This document shows, piece by piece, positions 1 to 5,834 of a stretch of DNA of 6,515 nt (its first letter is position 1; each line of letters starts with the position of its first letter). The position numbers and the translations under genes were made by a program. The stretch comes from Prevotellaceae bacterium (lineage in GTDB: Bacteria > Bacteroidota > Bacteroidia > Bacteroidales > UBA932): contig JAISPE010000173.1 of assembly GCA_031275145.1 (NCBI GenBank), positions 1 to 6,515 on the forward strand, given 5' to 3'. Under the pieces are notes generated by a model. The model was given only the letters and a program-made list of their open reading frames with translations. It did no database searches and was not told the DNA's origin.

Positions 1-10
1 GATTATTGTC

Positions 11-48
11 TGAACCGCTGATTTCTGTGATTTTTATGATTAACATGA
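11..48. repeat. Degenerate 9-bp periodic repeat at window edge
   Basis: The trinucleotide TGA recurs at 19, 28, 37 and 46, exactly every 9 bp, mostly in the context TGATT followed by T or A. A further TGA at 11 is 8 bp out. The tract may continue to the left of the window. It resembles short dispersed intergenic repeats seen in Bacteroidota genomes, but I cannot confirm other copies from this window. Such a short, T-rich tract could arise by chance. Confidence 0.35.
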
Positions 49-63
49 CCGGACTGTACAAGC

Positions 64-132
64 AAGTCCCGCAGGGACGACACTTTATTAACCGTATGCT
101 TTAGCTTACGGCATGGGGAACATGCGGGACTT
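64..132. repeat. REP-like palindromic intergenic element
   Basis: The ends form a perfect 9-bp inverted repeat: AAGTCCCGC at 64-72 and GCGGGACTT at 124-132. Inside lie two more palindromes. GTCCC-GCA-GGGAC (66-78) shares its left arm with the outer stem, so the two folds compete. CCGTA (92-96) and TACGG (107-111) form a hairpin that extends through GC/GC (98-99 with 104-105) after one T-T mismatch. This layout is typical of REP/BIME-like dispersed repeats mobilised by REP-associated tyrosine transposases, which are common in Bacteroidota. No transposase gene is present in the window, so the assignment is by structure only. Confidence 0.55.
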
Positions 133-199
133 ACGGATATGCGGTAAAAAAGGAATAATTGACACTATCATTAATAACCTAATTATGCGATCTTTATGG

Positions 200-298
200 T
201 TTAGTTATATGAAAGTACCCCATTAACCGGGTTAATTCAAAAAAATAAATAACTAAAATGATTAAATATTAATCGGTTACATTTTAGTTATATGAAAG
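200..298. repeat. Pair of 16-bp direct repeats
   Basis: The sequence TTTAGTTATATGAAAG occurs exactly at 200-215 and again at 283-298, 83 bp apart. Each copy is followed downstream by an AACTAAA arm (251-257 and 318-324) complementary to its TTTAGTT start, and by a short internal inverted repeat. In the first copy these arms are ATTAACC/GGTTAAT (222-228, 230-236); in the second they are CGACG/CGTCG (299-303, 313-317). The two units therefore look like diverged copies of one foldable element of roughly 42-58 bp. Function is unknown. The copies share arms with the candidate terminator between them. Confidence 0.5.
239..291 (-). terminator. Candidate AT-rich terminator for the barrel gene
   Basis: Read on the minus strand, a 12-bp perfect stem (291-280 with 260-249, arms ATAACTAAAATG and CATTTTAGTTAT) is followed at once by TTATTTTTTT (248-239). 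The 19-nt loop holds a second small stem, ATTAA/TTAAT (261-265, 269-273), which nearly continues the first. This is the shape of an intrinsic terminator, but the stem is poor in G and C. It lies about 112 nt past the barrel gene's stop codon and would give that gene a long 3' untranslated region. Confidence 0.45.
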
Positions 299-403
299 CG
301 ACGCATTGACTTCGTCGAACTAAAGTTTCCTAACGGAATGCTCTGTATTGCATTCATTTGTATCTTAAGATGATGACATTGGGCAGGCGGGTGTCAAAAA
401 TAT

Positions 404-2734
404 TTATTTTATGTTAAACACTCCGTTATCAGTATCTTCGTTATAAATATTTCTGTCGAAGCCGTATTGTTTTTCAGATGTATTAAAACGCCATGAAACA
501 GATATTCCTACAGTTTTTTCTTTAGTTCTCAGTCTTGTCGTTACAGTATTTTTAACGGCGCTTTGTTCTATAGTATTGTTTGTAAACGTATTTTTCAAAA
601 ACGGGAAATAGCAGTTAAGCTGAAAAGCCCAATTTTTCACGGAATACCCGGCGCTCAACCACGAAACCTTTTCTGTACCCATTATATACATACCTTCCAG
701 ACAGTCGCTGTTCAATTTCTGATAACAGTCAAACGAAAAATTCTCGTATTTCAATGAAGCAAACAGGGTAACGGGATAAAACCGTTTCGATATTTTGTCC
801 ATCGTCTTTGAAGGTTGAAAGACATGGCTGTACACTTGGAAATAACATCCCAGAGTAAGCCATTTTACCGGCAGGAGTGAAACATTTGCATTGATGCCGC
901 GCATCAGGTTTTTTCCGGCATTTGCGCTGGCAACCGTTATGTATTTGTTGTTATTGAATACTTCTTCCTCAAAATAGTCGAAAATAAAATTTGAACTGTT
1001 TTCATAAAACAGTGCAGCGTCTGCGCTTACAGTTTTTCCGGCGTAACCGTACATTATCCGGAAATCGTGATTGAAACTGTTTTTTAAACCCGGATTGCCT
1101 TTTCGTATAAAGTTATCCATAATCAGTACAGCATTATCCGACAATTGCTGCACCTCCGGATTTTTTGTCGATGAATTGTAAGTCACACGGATACTGTTCC
1201 TGCCGTTAATTTGATATGCCAGTATCAGTAAGGGAACGAAAAAAACACTGTGATACTGTAAACCGTCGTAACGGTTGTCAACCAGTCTGCTGCCAAGTCC
1301 TGCCTTATACCGTATGTTTTTAATTCTACCCGAAATATCTCCATACAGACAGTGTTCGCTCAAATTCATATTGTTGTCGAAATATGCTCCATCTGTCAAA
1401 CTGTTCATAATAGAATTATTTACAGTCGAATAACCGGTTCTGTATCCGAGCGACAGTTTACTGTTCCCGATTTTGGACAGATAATTTATTTCTCCGATGA
1501 TTGTTGTTTTCCTGCTATCCAGAAGCATGTTATCAATAAAATTGCTTATGCCCTTTTCTTCGGAATAGACATTCTGGTCATTATTATAAACAGTTGAAAA
1601 AACATTGAAATTCAGTTCGTGATTTTCTTTTACTGTTTTGGAACAGTATATGTCCAGAGAAGTGGCAAAAGATTTCACTCTGTTGGTCAACAATCCTTTA
1701 TTATCGCCAAAATTATCTCCGGCATACAGTTTGATTTCCCTTGATTCGTCGTAATTATCGCGATTCAGCCCTAATCCCGCTTTTGCCTGAAAGGTGTAGT
1801 TATTCATCTTGACATTGCTGTATTCCAAAGAAAAACTCTGCTGACTGCCCCAGTTTTTTTCTTCTTTCTGATAATTATATACATAATCATTATTATCCAG
1901 AGTGTAGCCATATTCTCCATTACTTATGTCGCTTATGTTTCGTTTGTGATTGACGTGCAAATCGTAACCGAGCGTCAGTTTGTGTTTTCCGTTGACATGC
2001 GAAATATAAGGAGTAAGCATAGAAAAAAACTGTCCTCCAATCAAATAAAAATCGCCCGCCCAGCCGGAATCCAATTCTTTTGTTATGATATTAAGCACTT
2101 TGCCGGAGGTGTTATACCTGAGAGGCGGGATATCATAAAATTCCACATATCTTATTTTATGAGCGGGAATCAGTTTCAGTTCACTGTCGTTTGATTTAAC
2201 ACCGTTTATCAATATCAAAACGGTTTTGCCGTCGAGTTCCGATAATGAGCTGGATACTTGGCTTATATGGAGATTTGGAATATTCAGCATCAAATCGCGT
2301 GCCTCTCTGGCCGCAATGATTTGTTCTCTCGAAAACGTGTACTTCCTGTTGTCTATATTTTGTTGAACCCGTCGGGCTTCGACTGTTATTTCCTGTAGCA
2401 GTTCGTTGTTTTCGTTTAAATAAACATCGTCAAGCGTAAATATACTGTCGGCGCTGTTTGTTATATCTATGTCAATAAACTTAAATTTGTATCCCAGTAA
2501 TGAGAACAATACTTTATAGGCGCCTTTAGCGATACCGGCAGTTTTGAAAAAACCGCTATTATCGGTAACCGTACCGGTATATACGATAGAATCTGCCGTA
2601 AGAACAACGACATTGACATTGTGTAATATCACTTCCTGTTCCCGTTCGACAGTTTTTACATATCCGCTTAAAGATACTTGCGAATATCCTGCCGAAAAAC
2701 TGAAAAGGAATATAATGTACATCATTTTTTTCAT
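404..2734 (-). CDS. Outer-membrane beta-barrel protein, TonB-receptor-like
   Basis: This 776-residue protein has a secretion signal at residues 1 to about 19 (basic MKKMM, hydrophobic IIFLFSFSAG, likely cut near YSQ). Residues about 21-105 form a carboxypeptidase-regulatory-like beta-sandwich: SLSGYV, then VTDNSGFF, then KGAYKVLFSLLGY. Residues about 112-220 resemble a receptor plug, beginning LLQEITVEARRV and running through LILINGV to GKVLNIITKE. The rest is rich in alternating aromatic and polar strands, as expected of a barrel of the OMP_b-brl_3 type, and ends with VGISVSWRF at 742-750. A polar 26-residue tail follows the last strand. It is much shorter than SusC proteins (around 1,000 residues), and no canonical TonB box is evident. 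Known relatives sit in the outer membrane; the transported or bound substrate is unknown. The ATG at 2734 is chosen because it starts the signal peptide; M4 and M5 are possible alternatives. It is transcribed divergently from the neighbouring lipoprotein gene. Base composition is AT-rich. Confidence 0.85.
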   Translation of the reverse strand: MKKMMYIIFLFSFSAGYSQVSLSGYVKTVEREQEVILHNVNVVVLTADSIVYTGTVTDNSGFFKTAGIAKGAYKVLFSLLGYKFKFIDIDITNSADSIFTLDDVYLNENNELLQEITVEARRVQQNIDNRKYTFSREQIIAAREARDLMLNIPNLHISQVSSSLSELDGKTVLILINGVKSNDSELKLIPAHKIRYVEFYDIPPLRYNTSGKVLNIITKELDSGWAGDFYLIGGQFFSMLTPYISHVNGKHKLTLGYDLHVNHKRNISDISNGEYGYTLDNNDYVYNYQKEEKNWGSQQSFSLEYSNVKMNNYTFQAKAGLGLNRDNYDESREIKLYAGDNFGDNKGLLTNRVKSFATSLDIYCSKTVKENHELNFNVFSTVYNNDQNVYSEEKGISNFIDNMLLDSRKTTIIGEINYLSKIGNSKLSLGYRTGYSTVNNSIMNSLTDGAYFDNNMNLSEHCLYGDISGRIKNIRYKAGLGSRLVDNRYDGLQYHSVFFVPLLILAYQINGRNSIRVTYNSSTKNPEVQQLSDNAVLIMDNFIRKGNPGLKNSFNHDFRIMYGYAGKTVSADAALFYENSSNFIFDYFEEEVFNNNKYITVASANAGKNLMRGINANVSLLPVKWLTLGCYFQVYSHVFQPSKTMDKISKRFYPVTLFASLKYENFSFDCYQKLNSDCLEGMYIMGTEKVSWLSAGYSVKNWAFQLNCYFPFLKNTFTNNTIEQSAVKNTVTTRLRTKEKTVGISVSWRFNTSEKQYGFDRNIYNEDTDNGVFNIK

Positions 2735-2744
2735 AACTGCGATG

Positions 2745-2817
2745 TTTGTAAAACAGTATTTAACTTAATAATTTTAAATGCTTTTAATTTGTAAAACATG
2801 TATAACATTAACTTAAT
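2745..2817. repeat. Two-part direct repeat in the barrel gene leader
   Basis: TTTGTAAAACA occurs at 2745-2755 and 2788-2798, and TTAACTTAAT occurs at 2760-2769 and 2808-2817. The two blocks appear in the same order in both copies, with a gap of 4 bp in the first and 9 bp in the second. The pair lies within the predicted 5' untranslated region of the barrel gene, just inside its promoter. It could be an old duplication or binding sites, but the sequence is AT-rich enough that chance contributes. Confidence 0.4.
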
Positions 2818-2824
2818 TTTTATG

Positions 2825-2858
2825 CAAAAATAATATTTTTTATTCACAGCGTATCAAA
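2825..2858 (-). promoter_or_regulatory. Bacteroidota-type promoter for the barrel gene
   Basis: On the minus strand, TATTTTTG (2832-2825) matches the Bacteroidota -7 consensus TAnnTTTG. Upstream, TTTG (2858-2855) matches the -33 element. The spacer is 22 bp, slightly longer than the roughly 19-21 bp usually seen. Transcription would begin near 2818, leaving a leader of about 84 nt before the start codon at 2734. Confidence 0.5.
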
Positions 2859-2862
2859 AACT

Positions 2863-2964
2863 CTGTCACGGGTATACGACAGAATTTCTTTTTGCAGCAA
2901 CCTGTAATCGCAAGGTATTTGCACTCTTACAAATCAGGCGTGTAATTGAGTGTAAAAAGAAATT
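2863..2964. other. Nested inverted repeats, possible structured RNA
   Basis: An 11-bp perfect inverted repeat, AATTTCTTTTT (2883-2893) and AAAAAGAAATT (2954-2964), encloses a 60-nt interior. The interior folds on its own: CACTCTTACA (2922-2931) pairs with TGTAA (2941-2945) and GAGTG (2948-2952), a 10-bp stem with a 2-nt bulge and 9-nt loop. A weak ACCT/AGGT hairpin (2900-2903, 2913-2916) precedes it. Just outside lies CTGTC/GACAG (2863-2867, 2878-2882), followed on the plus strand by a T-rich run. It could be a small RNA, an upstream control element or a chance fold; I found no good promoter that would transcribe it as a separate RNA. Confidence 0.3.
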
Positions 2965-3050
2965 TAACGACTGTTATTTTGTGCGCATCTTTTTGCATAA
3001 AAATCCGCCGAGGTGTGATGGCAATTACCTGATTTTTCCCGTTTCGTAAA

Positions 3051-3095
3051 TTTATTTGTCCGGTTGAGTATTTTATTTGTCCGGTTGAGTATTTT
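3051..3095 (+). promoter_or_regulatory. 21-bp tandem repeat, candidate LytTR-type operator
   Basis: A 21-bp unit (TTTATTTGTCCGGTTGAG plus TAT) is repeated perfectly at 3051-3071 and 3072-3092, with three more matching bases after it. Each unit holds CCGGTTGAG (3060-3068 and 3081-3089), which agrees with the published LytTR-regulator half-site pattern [TA][AC][CA]GTTN[AG][TG] at all but two positions. The two half-sites are 12 bp apart, as in known LytTR sites, so they would face the same side of the helix. The repeat ends about 30 bp before the -7 box of the lipoprotein gene. The binding protein is inferred; no regulator gene lies in the window. Confidence 0.5.
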
Positions 3096-3123
3096 TCCCG
3101 CCGGTCATTATTAGCAGGATGAA

Positions 3124-3131
3124 TAATTTTG
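3124..3131 (+). promoter_or_regulatory. -7 promoter box for the lipoprotein gene
   Basis: TAATTTTG matches the Bacteroidota -7 consensus TAnnTTTG exactly. No TTTG or TTG is found around 3098-3106, where a -33 element should lie, so the promoter may depend on an activator bound at the tandem repeat just upstream. Transcription would start near 3138, giving a leader of about 36 nt before the ATG at 3174. Confidence 0.55.
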
Positions 3132-3173
3132 TATAAAAAATTATTTGTTCAATTCATTAAAATATGTAAAAGT

Positions 3174-5741
3174 ATGAAAAGTAAAAGAATGTTTTATTTC
3201 ATTTGTGTCGGCGTATATTTTCTGGCGTTTTCGGCCTGCAAATCCGACAGTCCGGATTCAAAGGAAGAAACGCCTCGGGTGTATAACGTTAGCGGTACAG
3301 TTACGAAATCTGACGGCGACGCGGCTTCAGGAGCTTCGGTCATGCTCGTGAATGCTTCCGGTAACGGCAGTGCGGGACAGTCGCCGGCAAATGCGGCAGG
3401 CGAGTATATCATTACGGGCGTTGCGGCAGGAAGTTACAGGATTACGGCAGCGTTGAACGGTTACGAAACCGGGTCGATCGATGCGGTAAACATTGTCGAT
3501 TCCGATGTGACGGGCAAAGACATTGTCCTTCAAAAAATCACAGTCCCGACATATACCGTTGGCGGGACTGTGAACAAACCCGACGGCAGCGCGGCGGCAG
3601 GAGCGTCAGTACAGGTCCGTAAAGCAGGCGATAACACCGTTGTCGGACAGGCGGTAACGACCGGCGCTTCGGGCGTATATTCGATCGGCGATATTCCGGC
3701 GGGAGTGTACATTATCGTGATTACTCTCGACGGTTACGAAACGGGAGCGCTTGCAGATGTAACCGTCAGCAGTTCCAGCCTTACGGGACTGGATCTCGTC
3801 TTACAGGTCATCACGATAGATGAAAATGCCGTAAGCATCATTTATTCAGGGAATGACGCGACCGTCGAAAATCTTCCTTCAGACGGCAGCGTTACCGTGA
3901 CGAAAAGCGGAGCAGACCTCACAGTCGCATCCTCATCATCCGAAACGGTAGAGTTTTATGTATCCGGAGCAACATCCGGCGGCTCGCTCAAAATCCAGAA
4001 CAATGCGAGCGTACCGAACACGCTCCGGCTGACGCTGAACAGCGCCGTCATTGCTTCGGCGTCGAAACTTCCGCCCGTACAGATTACCAAAAACGAAGGC
4101 GTAACGGTTATCGAACTGAAAGGGACCAGCATCCTGTCCGACAATTCATCCAACGAAGAAAATGCCACGCTGATAAGCAAGAGCGGCTCGCTCGAATTTG
4201 AGGGCTACGGCAAACTCGCCATTAGCGGTGCAGCGAAACACGCCGTCGCAAGCAGCAAAAAGAGCATCACCGTACGCGGCGGCGACATCACTGTGACGTC
4301 GGCAGCCTCAGACGGTTTCCATGCGGAAACCGGATTCGTACAGTCGGGCGGATCGCTGAATATCACCGCTTCGGGCGACGGCATCGATGCAGGATCGGGC
4401 ACAGCGGAAATCACCGGCGGAAATATACGGATTGTATCCTCAACCGATGACACAAAAGGAATTAAAGCCGATGCGGGAATAACCGTCAGCAGCGGCGTAA
4501 TTGTCATGGACATCTCGGGCGCACAGTCGAAAGGGATCAGCAGCAAAGCCGGCATCGCAATCAGCGGCGGCGATATATCTGTCGTTACCTCGGGCGCTAC
4601 CGTTCTCGAAGAAGTCGGGAGCGGCTTCGACCCCTCGTACTGTACGGCTATAAAGAGCGACGCTGACATAACCGTCACCGGCGGAACGGTTCGAATAGAG
4701 AGCCTTGCGACTTCCGACGGGGGAAAAGGCATCTCTGCCGACGGCGATATACAGATTCTCGGCGGAACGCTCAATATCAGTGTTGCAGGCGACGGTAAAT
4801 CCTATACAGCCGAAACGGGCACGCCCGATTCCTATACGGCGGCATGTATAAAAAGCGACCAAAACATCACGCTGTCGGGCGGAAACATTACATGCAGCAG
4901 TTCGGGGGCAGGCGGTAAATGTATCAATGCCGGAGGAATGATAACCGTCGGTAAACAAAACGCCGACAATGCCGACCTCGTACTCACCGCCGGCACATCG
5001 GGCGAACGTTTCTATGTCTCTGGCAATTCTTCCGGAGGACGGCCGGGCGGATTCGGCGACAACGGTACGGACTATGCCAATCCCAAAGCTGTCAAATGCG
5101 AGGGAAATATGACCGTCAACAGCGGAACAGTCTTTATTAACTGTACGCAAAAGACCGAAGGCGGCGAAGGTCTTGAAAGTAAAAGCCTGCTGACCGTCAA
5201 TGGCGGAAATATCGATATCCGGACATACGACGACTGTATCAATGCCGGAACGGGAATTGTTATCAACGGCGGGAATATCTTCTGCGCAGCATCGGGACAG
5301 GACGCAATCGACAGCAACGGAGCGCTTACCGTTAACGGCGGACTGACTATTGCCAACGGCATTCGCGGCGACGGCGAAGCGTTTGATTCCGAACGCAATT
5401 TCCAGGTCAATGGCGGAATCGTCGTGGGTACGCATGGCGGAAATATGGCGATGAGTAATCCTGCAGGACAGCAGCGTTCTGTCCGTATTCAGGCTGCGGC
5501 AGGCAGTGCGATATGTATCAAAAATGCTGCGGGCGACATACTTCTGCTGTTCAATATTCCGGTTATTGCCGGCGCGACGGCAGGCTCTGCCGTAACCGTC
5601 ACTTTCTCCGACCCGCGTCTGGTAAGCGGCTCATACAGTCTGCTGTCAGGCGGAAATATCAGTGGCGGAACAACCGTAAACGGGTACAATACAGGCGGAA
5701 CATATTCGGGAGGAACGTCTAAAACATTTACCGTTAATTAA
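3174..5741 (+). CDS. Lipoprotein with beta-helix carbohydrate-binding domain
   Basis: The ATG at 3174 gives 855 residues and a clean lipoprotein signal: MKSKR, a hydrophobic core, then FSAC with the lipidated cysteine at residue 22. The in-frame TTG at 3129 overlaps the promoter box and is unlikely. The residues after the cysteine are rich in S, D and E, suggesting outer-membrane, perhaps surface, placement. Residues about 37-124 and 127-215 are two duplicated carboxypeptidase-regulatory-like domains (GTVxKxDGxAAxGASV, then LxGYETG). From about 218 the protein resembles the DUF4353/Cthe_2159 carbohydrate-binding family: a beta-sandwich-like entry, then some dozen parallel-beta-helix turns marked by GG (369 to 747) and by acidic SGDGIDA-, GQDAIDS- and GDGEAFDS-type loops that may bind calcium. 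Residues 770-855 form a C-terminal cap with FSDPRLVSGSYSL and a Gly/Thr/Ser-rich end. Cthe_2159 binds acidic plant polysaccharide; the ligand here is unknown. No catalytic motif is recognised. The gene is notably GC-richer than its neighbour. Confidence 0.85.
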   Translation: MKSKRMFYFICVGVYFLAFSACKSDSPDSKEETPRVYNVSGTVTKSDGDAASGASVMLVNASGNGSAGQSPANAAGEYIITGVAAGSYRITAALNGYETGSIDAVNIVDSDVTGKDIVLQKITVPTYTVGGTVNKPDGSAAAGASVQVRKAGDNTVVGQAVTTGASGVYSIGDIPAGVYIIVITLDGYETGALADVTVSSSSLTGLDLVLQVITIDENAVSIIYSGNDATVENLPSDGSVTVTKSGADLTVASSSSETVEFYVSGATSGGSLKIQNNASVPNTLRLTLNSAVIASASKLPPVQITKNEGVTVIELKGTSILSDNSSNEENATLISKSGSLEFEGYGKLAISGAAKHAVASSKKSITVRGGDITVTSAASDGFHAETGFVQSGGSLNITASGDGIDAGSGTAEITGGNIRIVSSTDDTKGIKADAGITVSSGVIVMDISGAQSKGISSKAGIAISGGDISVVTSGATVLEEVGSGFDPSYCTAIKSDADITVTGGTVRIESLATSDGGKGISADGDIQILGGTLNISVAGDGKSYTAETGTPDSYTAACIKSDQNITLSGGNITCSSSGAGGKCINAGGMITVGKQNADNADLVLTAGTSGERFYVSGNSSGGRPGGFGDNGTDYANPKAVKCEGNMTVNSGTVFINCTQKTEGGEGLESKSLLTVNGGNIDIRTYDDCINAGTGIVINGGNIFCAASGQDAIDSNGALTVNGGLTIANGIRGDGEAFDSERNFQVNGGIVVGTHGGNMAMSNPAGQQRSVRIQAAAGSAICIKNAAGDILLLFNIPVIAGATAGSAVTVTFSDPRLVSGSYSLLSGGNISGGTTVNGYNTGGTYSGGTSKTFTVN

Positions 5742-5786
5742 ACAGGACAGGAATTGTCGCCTGCGCAGGACTTACCGCAATTTTTT

Positions 5787-5834
5787 TTACCGCAAAGGGC
5801 TTTGTGTCCGTTGTGCTTTTGCGGTAATTTTTTT
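5787..5834 (+). terminator. Intrinsic terminator after the lipoprotein gene
   Basis: TTACCGCAAA (5787-5796) pairs with TTTGCGGTAA (5818-5827), a 10-bp stem extended by a G-T and a G-C pair. It is followed by seven Ts (5828-5834). It lies about 45 nt past the stop codon. The T-run overlaps the stop codon of the convergent glycosylase gene (5833-5835). A second copy of the left arm, TTACCGCAA at 5772-5780, could pair with the same right arm instead. On the minus strand the stem is followed by A, not T, so it is not a standard terminator for the glycosylase gene. Confidence 0.75.

Larger units (their letters stand above)
1..403. other. Intergenic repeat-rich region, no gene
   Basis: I see no open reading frame here with the features of a real gene; the longest ATG frames are about 20 codons. 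The region is made of short inverted and direct repeats, listed separately: a 9-bp periodic tract at the left edge, a REP-like palindromic element, two copies of a 16-bp AT-rich direct repeat, and several hairpins. One further small hairpin has the arms GAATGC (336-341) and GCATTC (350-355) with an 8-nt loop. It lies about 50 bp past the stop of the barrel gene and has no T-run on either side, so it may protect a 3' end but is not a standard terminator. Confidence 0.6.
2735..3173. other. Divergent intergenic regulatory region
   Basis: This 439-bp gap separates two divergently transcribed surface-protein genes. It contains no convincing gene. The half next to the barrel gene (2735-2860) is strongly AT-rich and holds a two-part direct repeat and that gene's promoter. 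The middle (2863-2964) holds nested inverted repeats. The half next to the lipoprotein gene holds a perfect 21-bp tandem repeat and a -7 box. Neither start codon has a Shine-Dalgarno-like purine block at the usual spacing; both leaders are A/T-rich, as is common in Bacteroidota. Confidence 0.7.

Noticed and set aside
45..104. A 19-codon ATG frame through the REP-like element
   Set aside because: It is only the translation of the palindromic repeat, with no leader or conservation evidence.
200..325. Integron attC site or CRISPR repeats
   Set aside because: There are only two repeat copies with unlike spacing, and the arms do not match the GTTRRRY/RYYYAAC core of attC sites.
404..2734. Identification of the barrel protein as SusC
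   Set aside because: It is far shorter than SusC, and no SusD-like gene lies next to it.
2971..3000. Second plus-strand promoter (TTATTTTG or TCTTTTTG)
   Set aside because: Each candidate departs from TAnnTTTG in spacing or in the TA, and no -33 element lies at the right distance.
3129..3173. Upstream TTG start for the lipoprotein, adding 15 residues
   Set aside because: The TTG lies inside the consensus -7 box and upstream of the predicted transcription start, and the extra residues would spoil a normal lipoprotein signal peptide.
4440..5435. A 331-codon open frame on the minus strand inside the lipoprotein gene
   Set aside because: It lies antisense to a gene with clear signal, domains and family match. 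Its protein has no recognisable fold, and long antisense frames are expected opposite GC-rich repetitive coding sequence.
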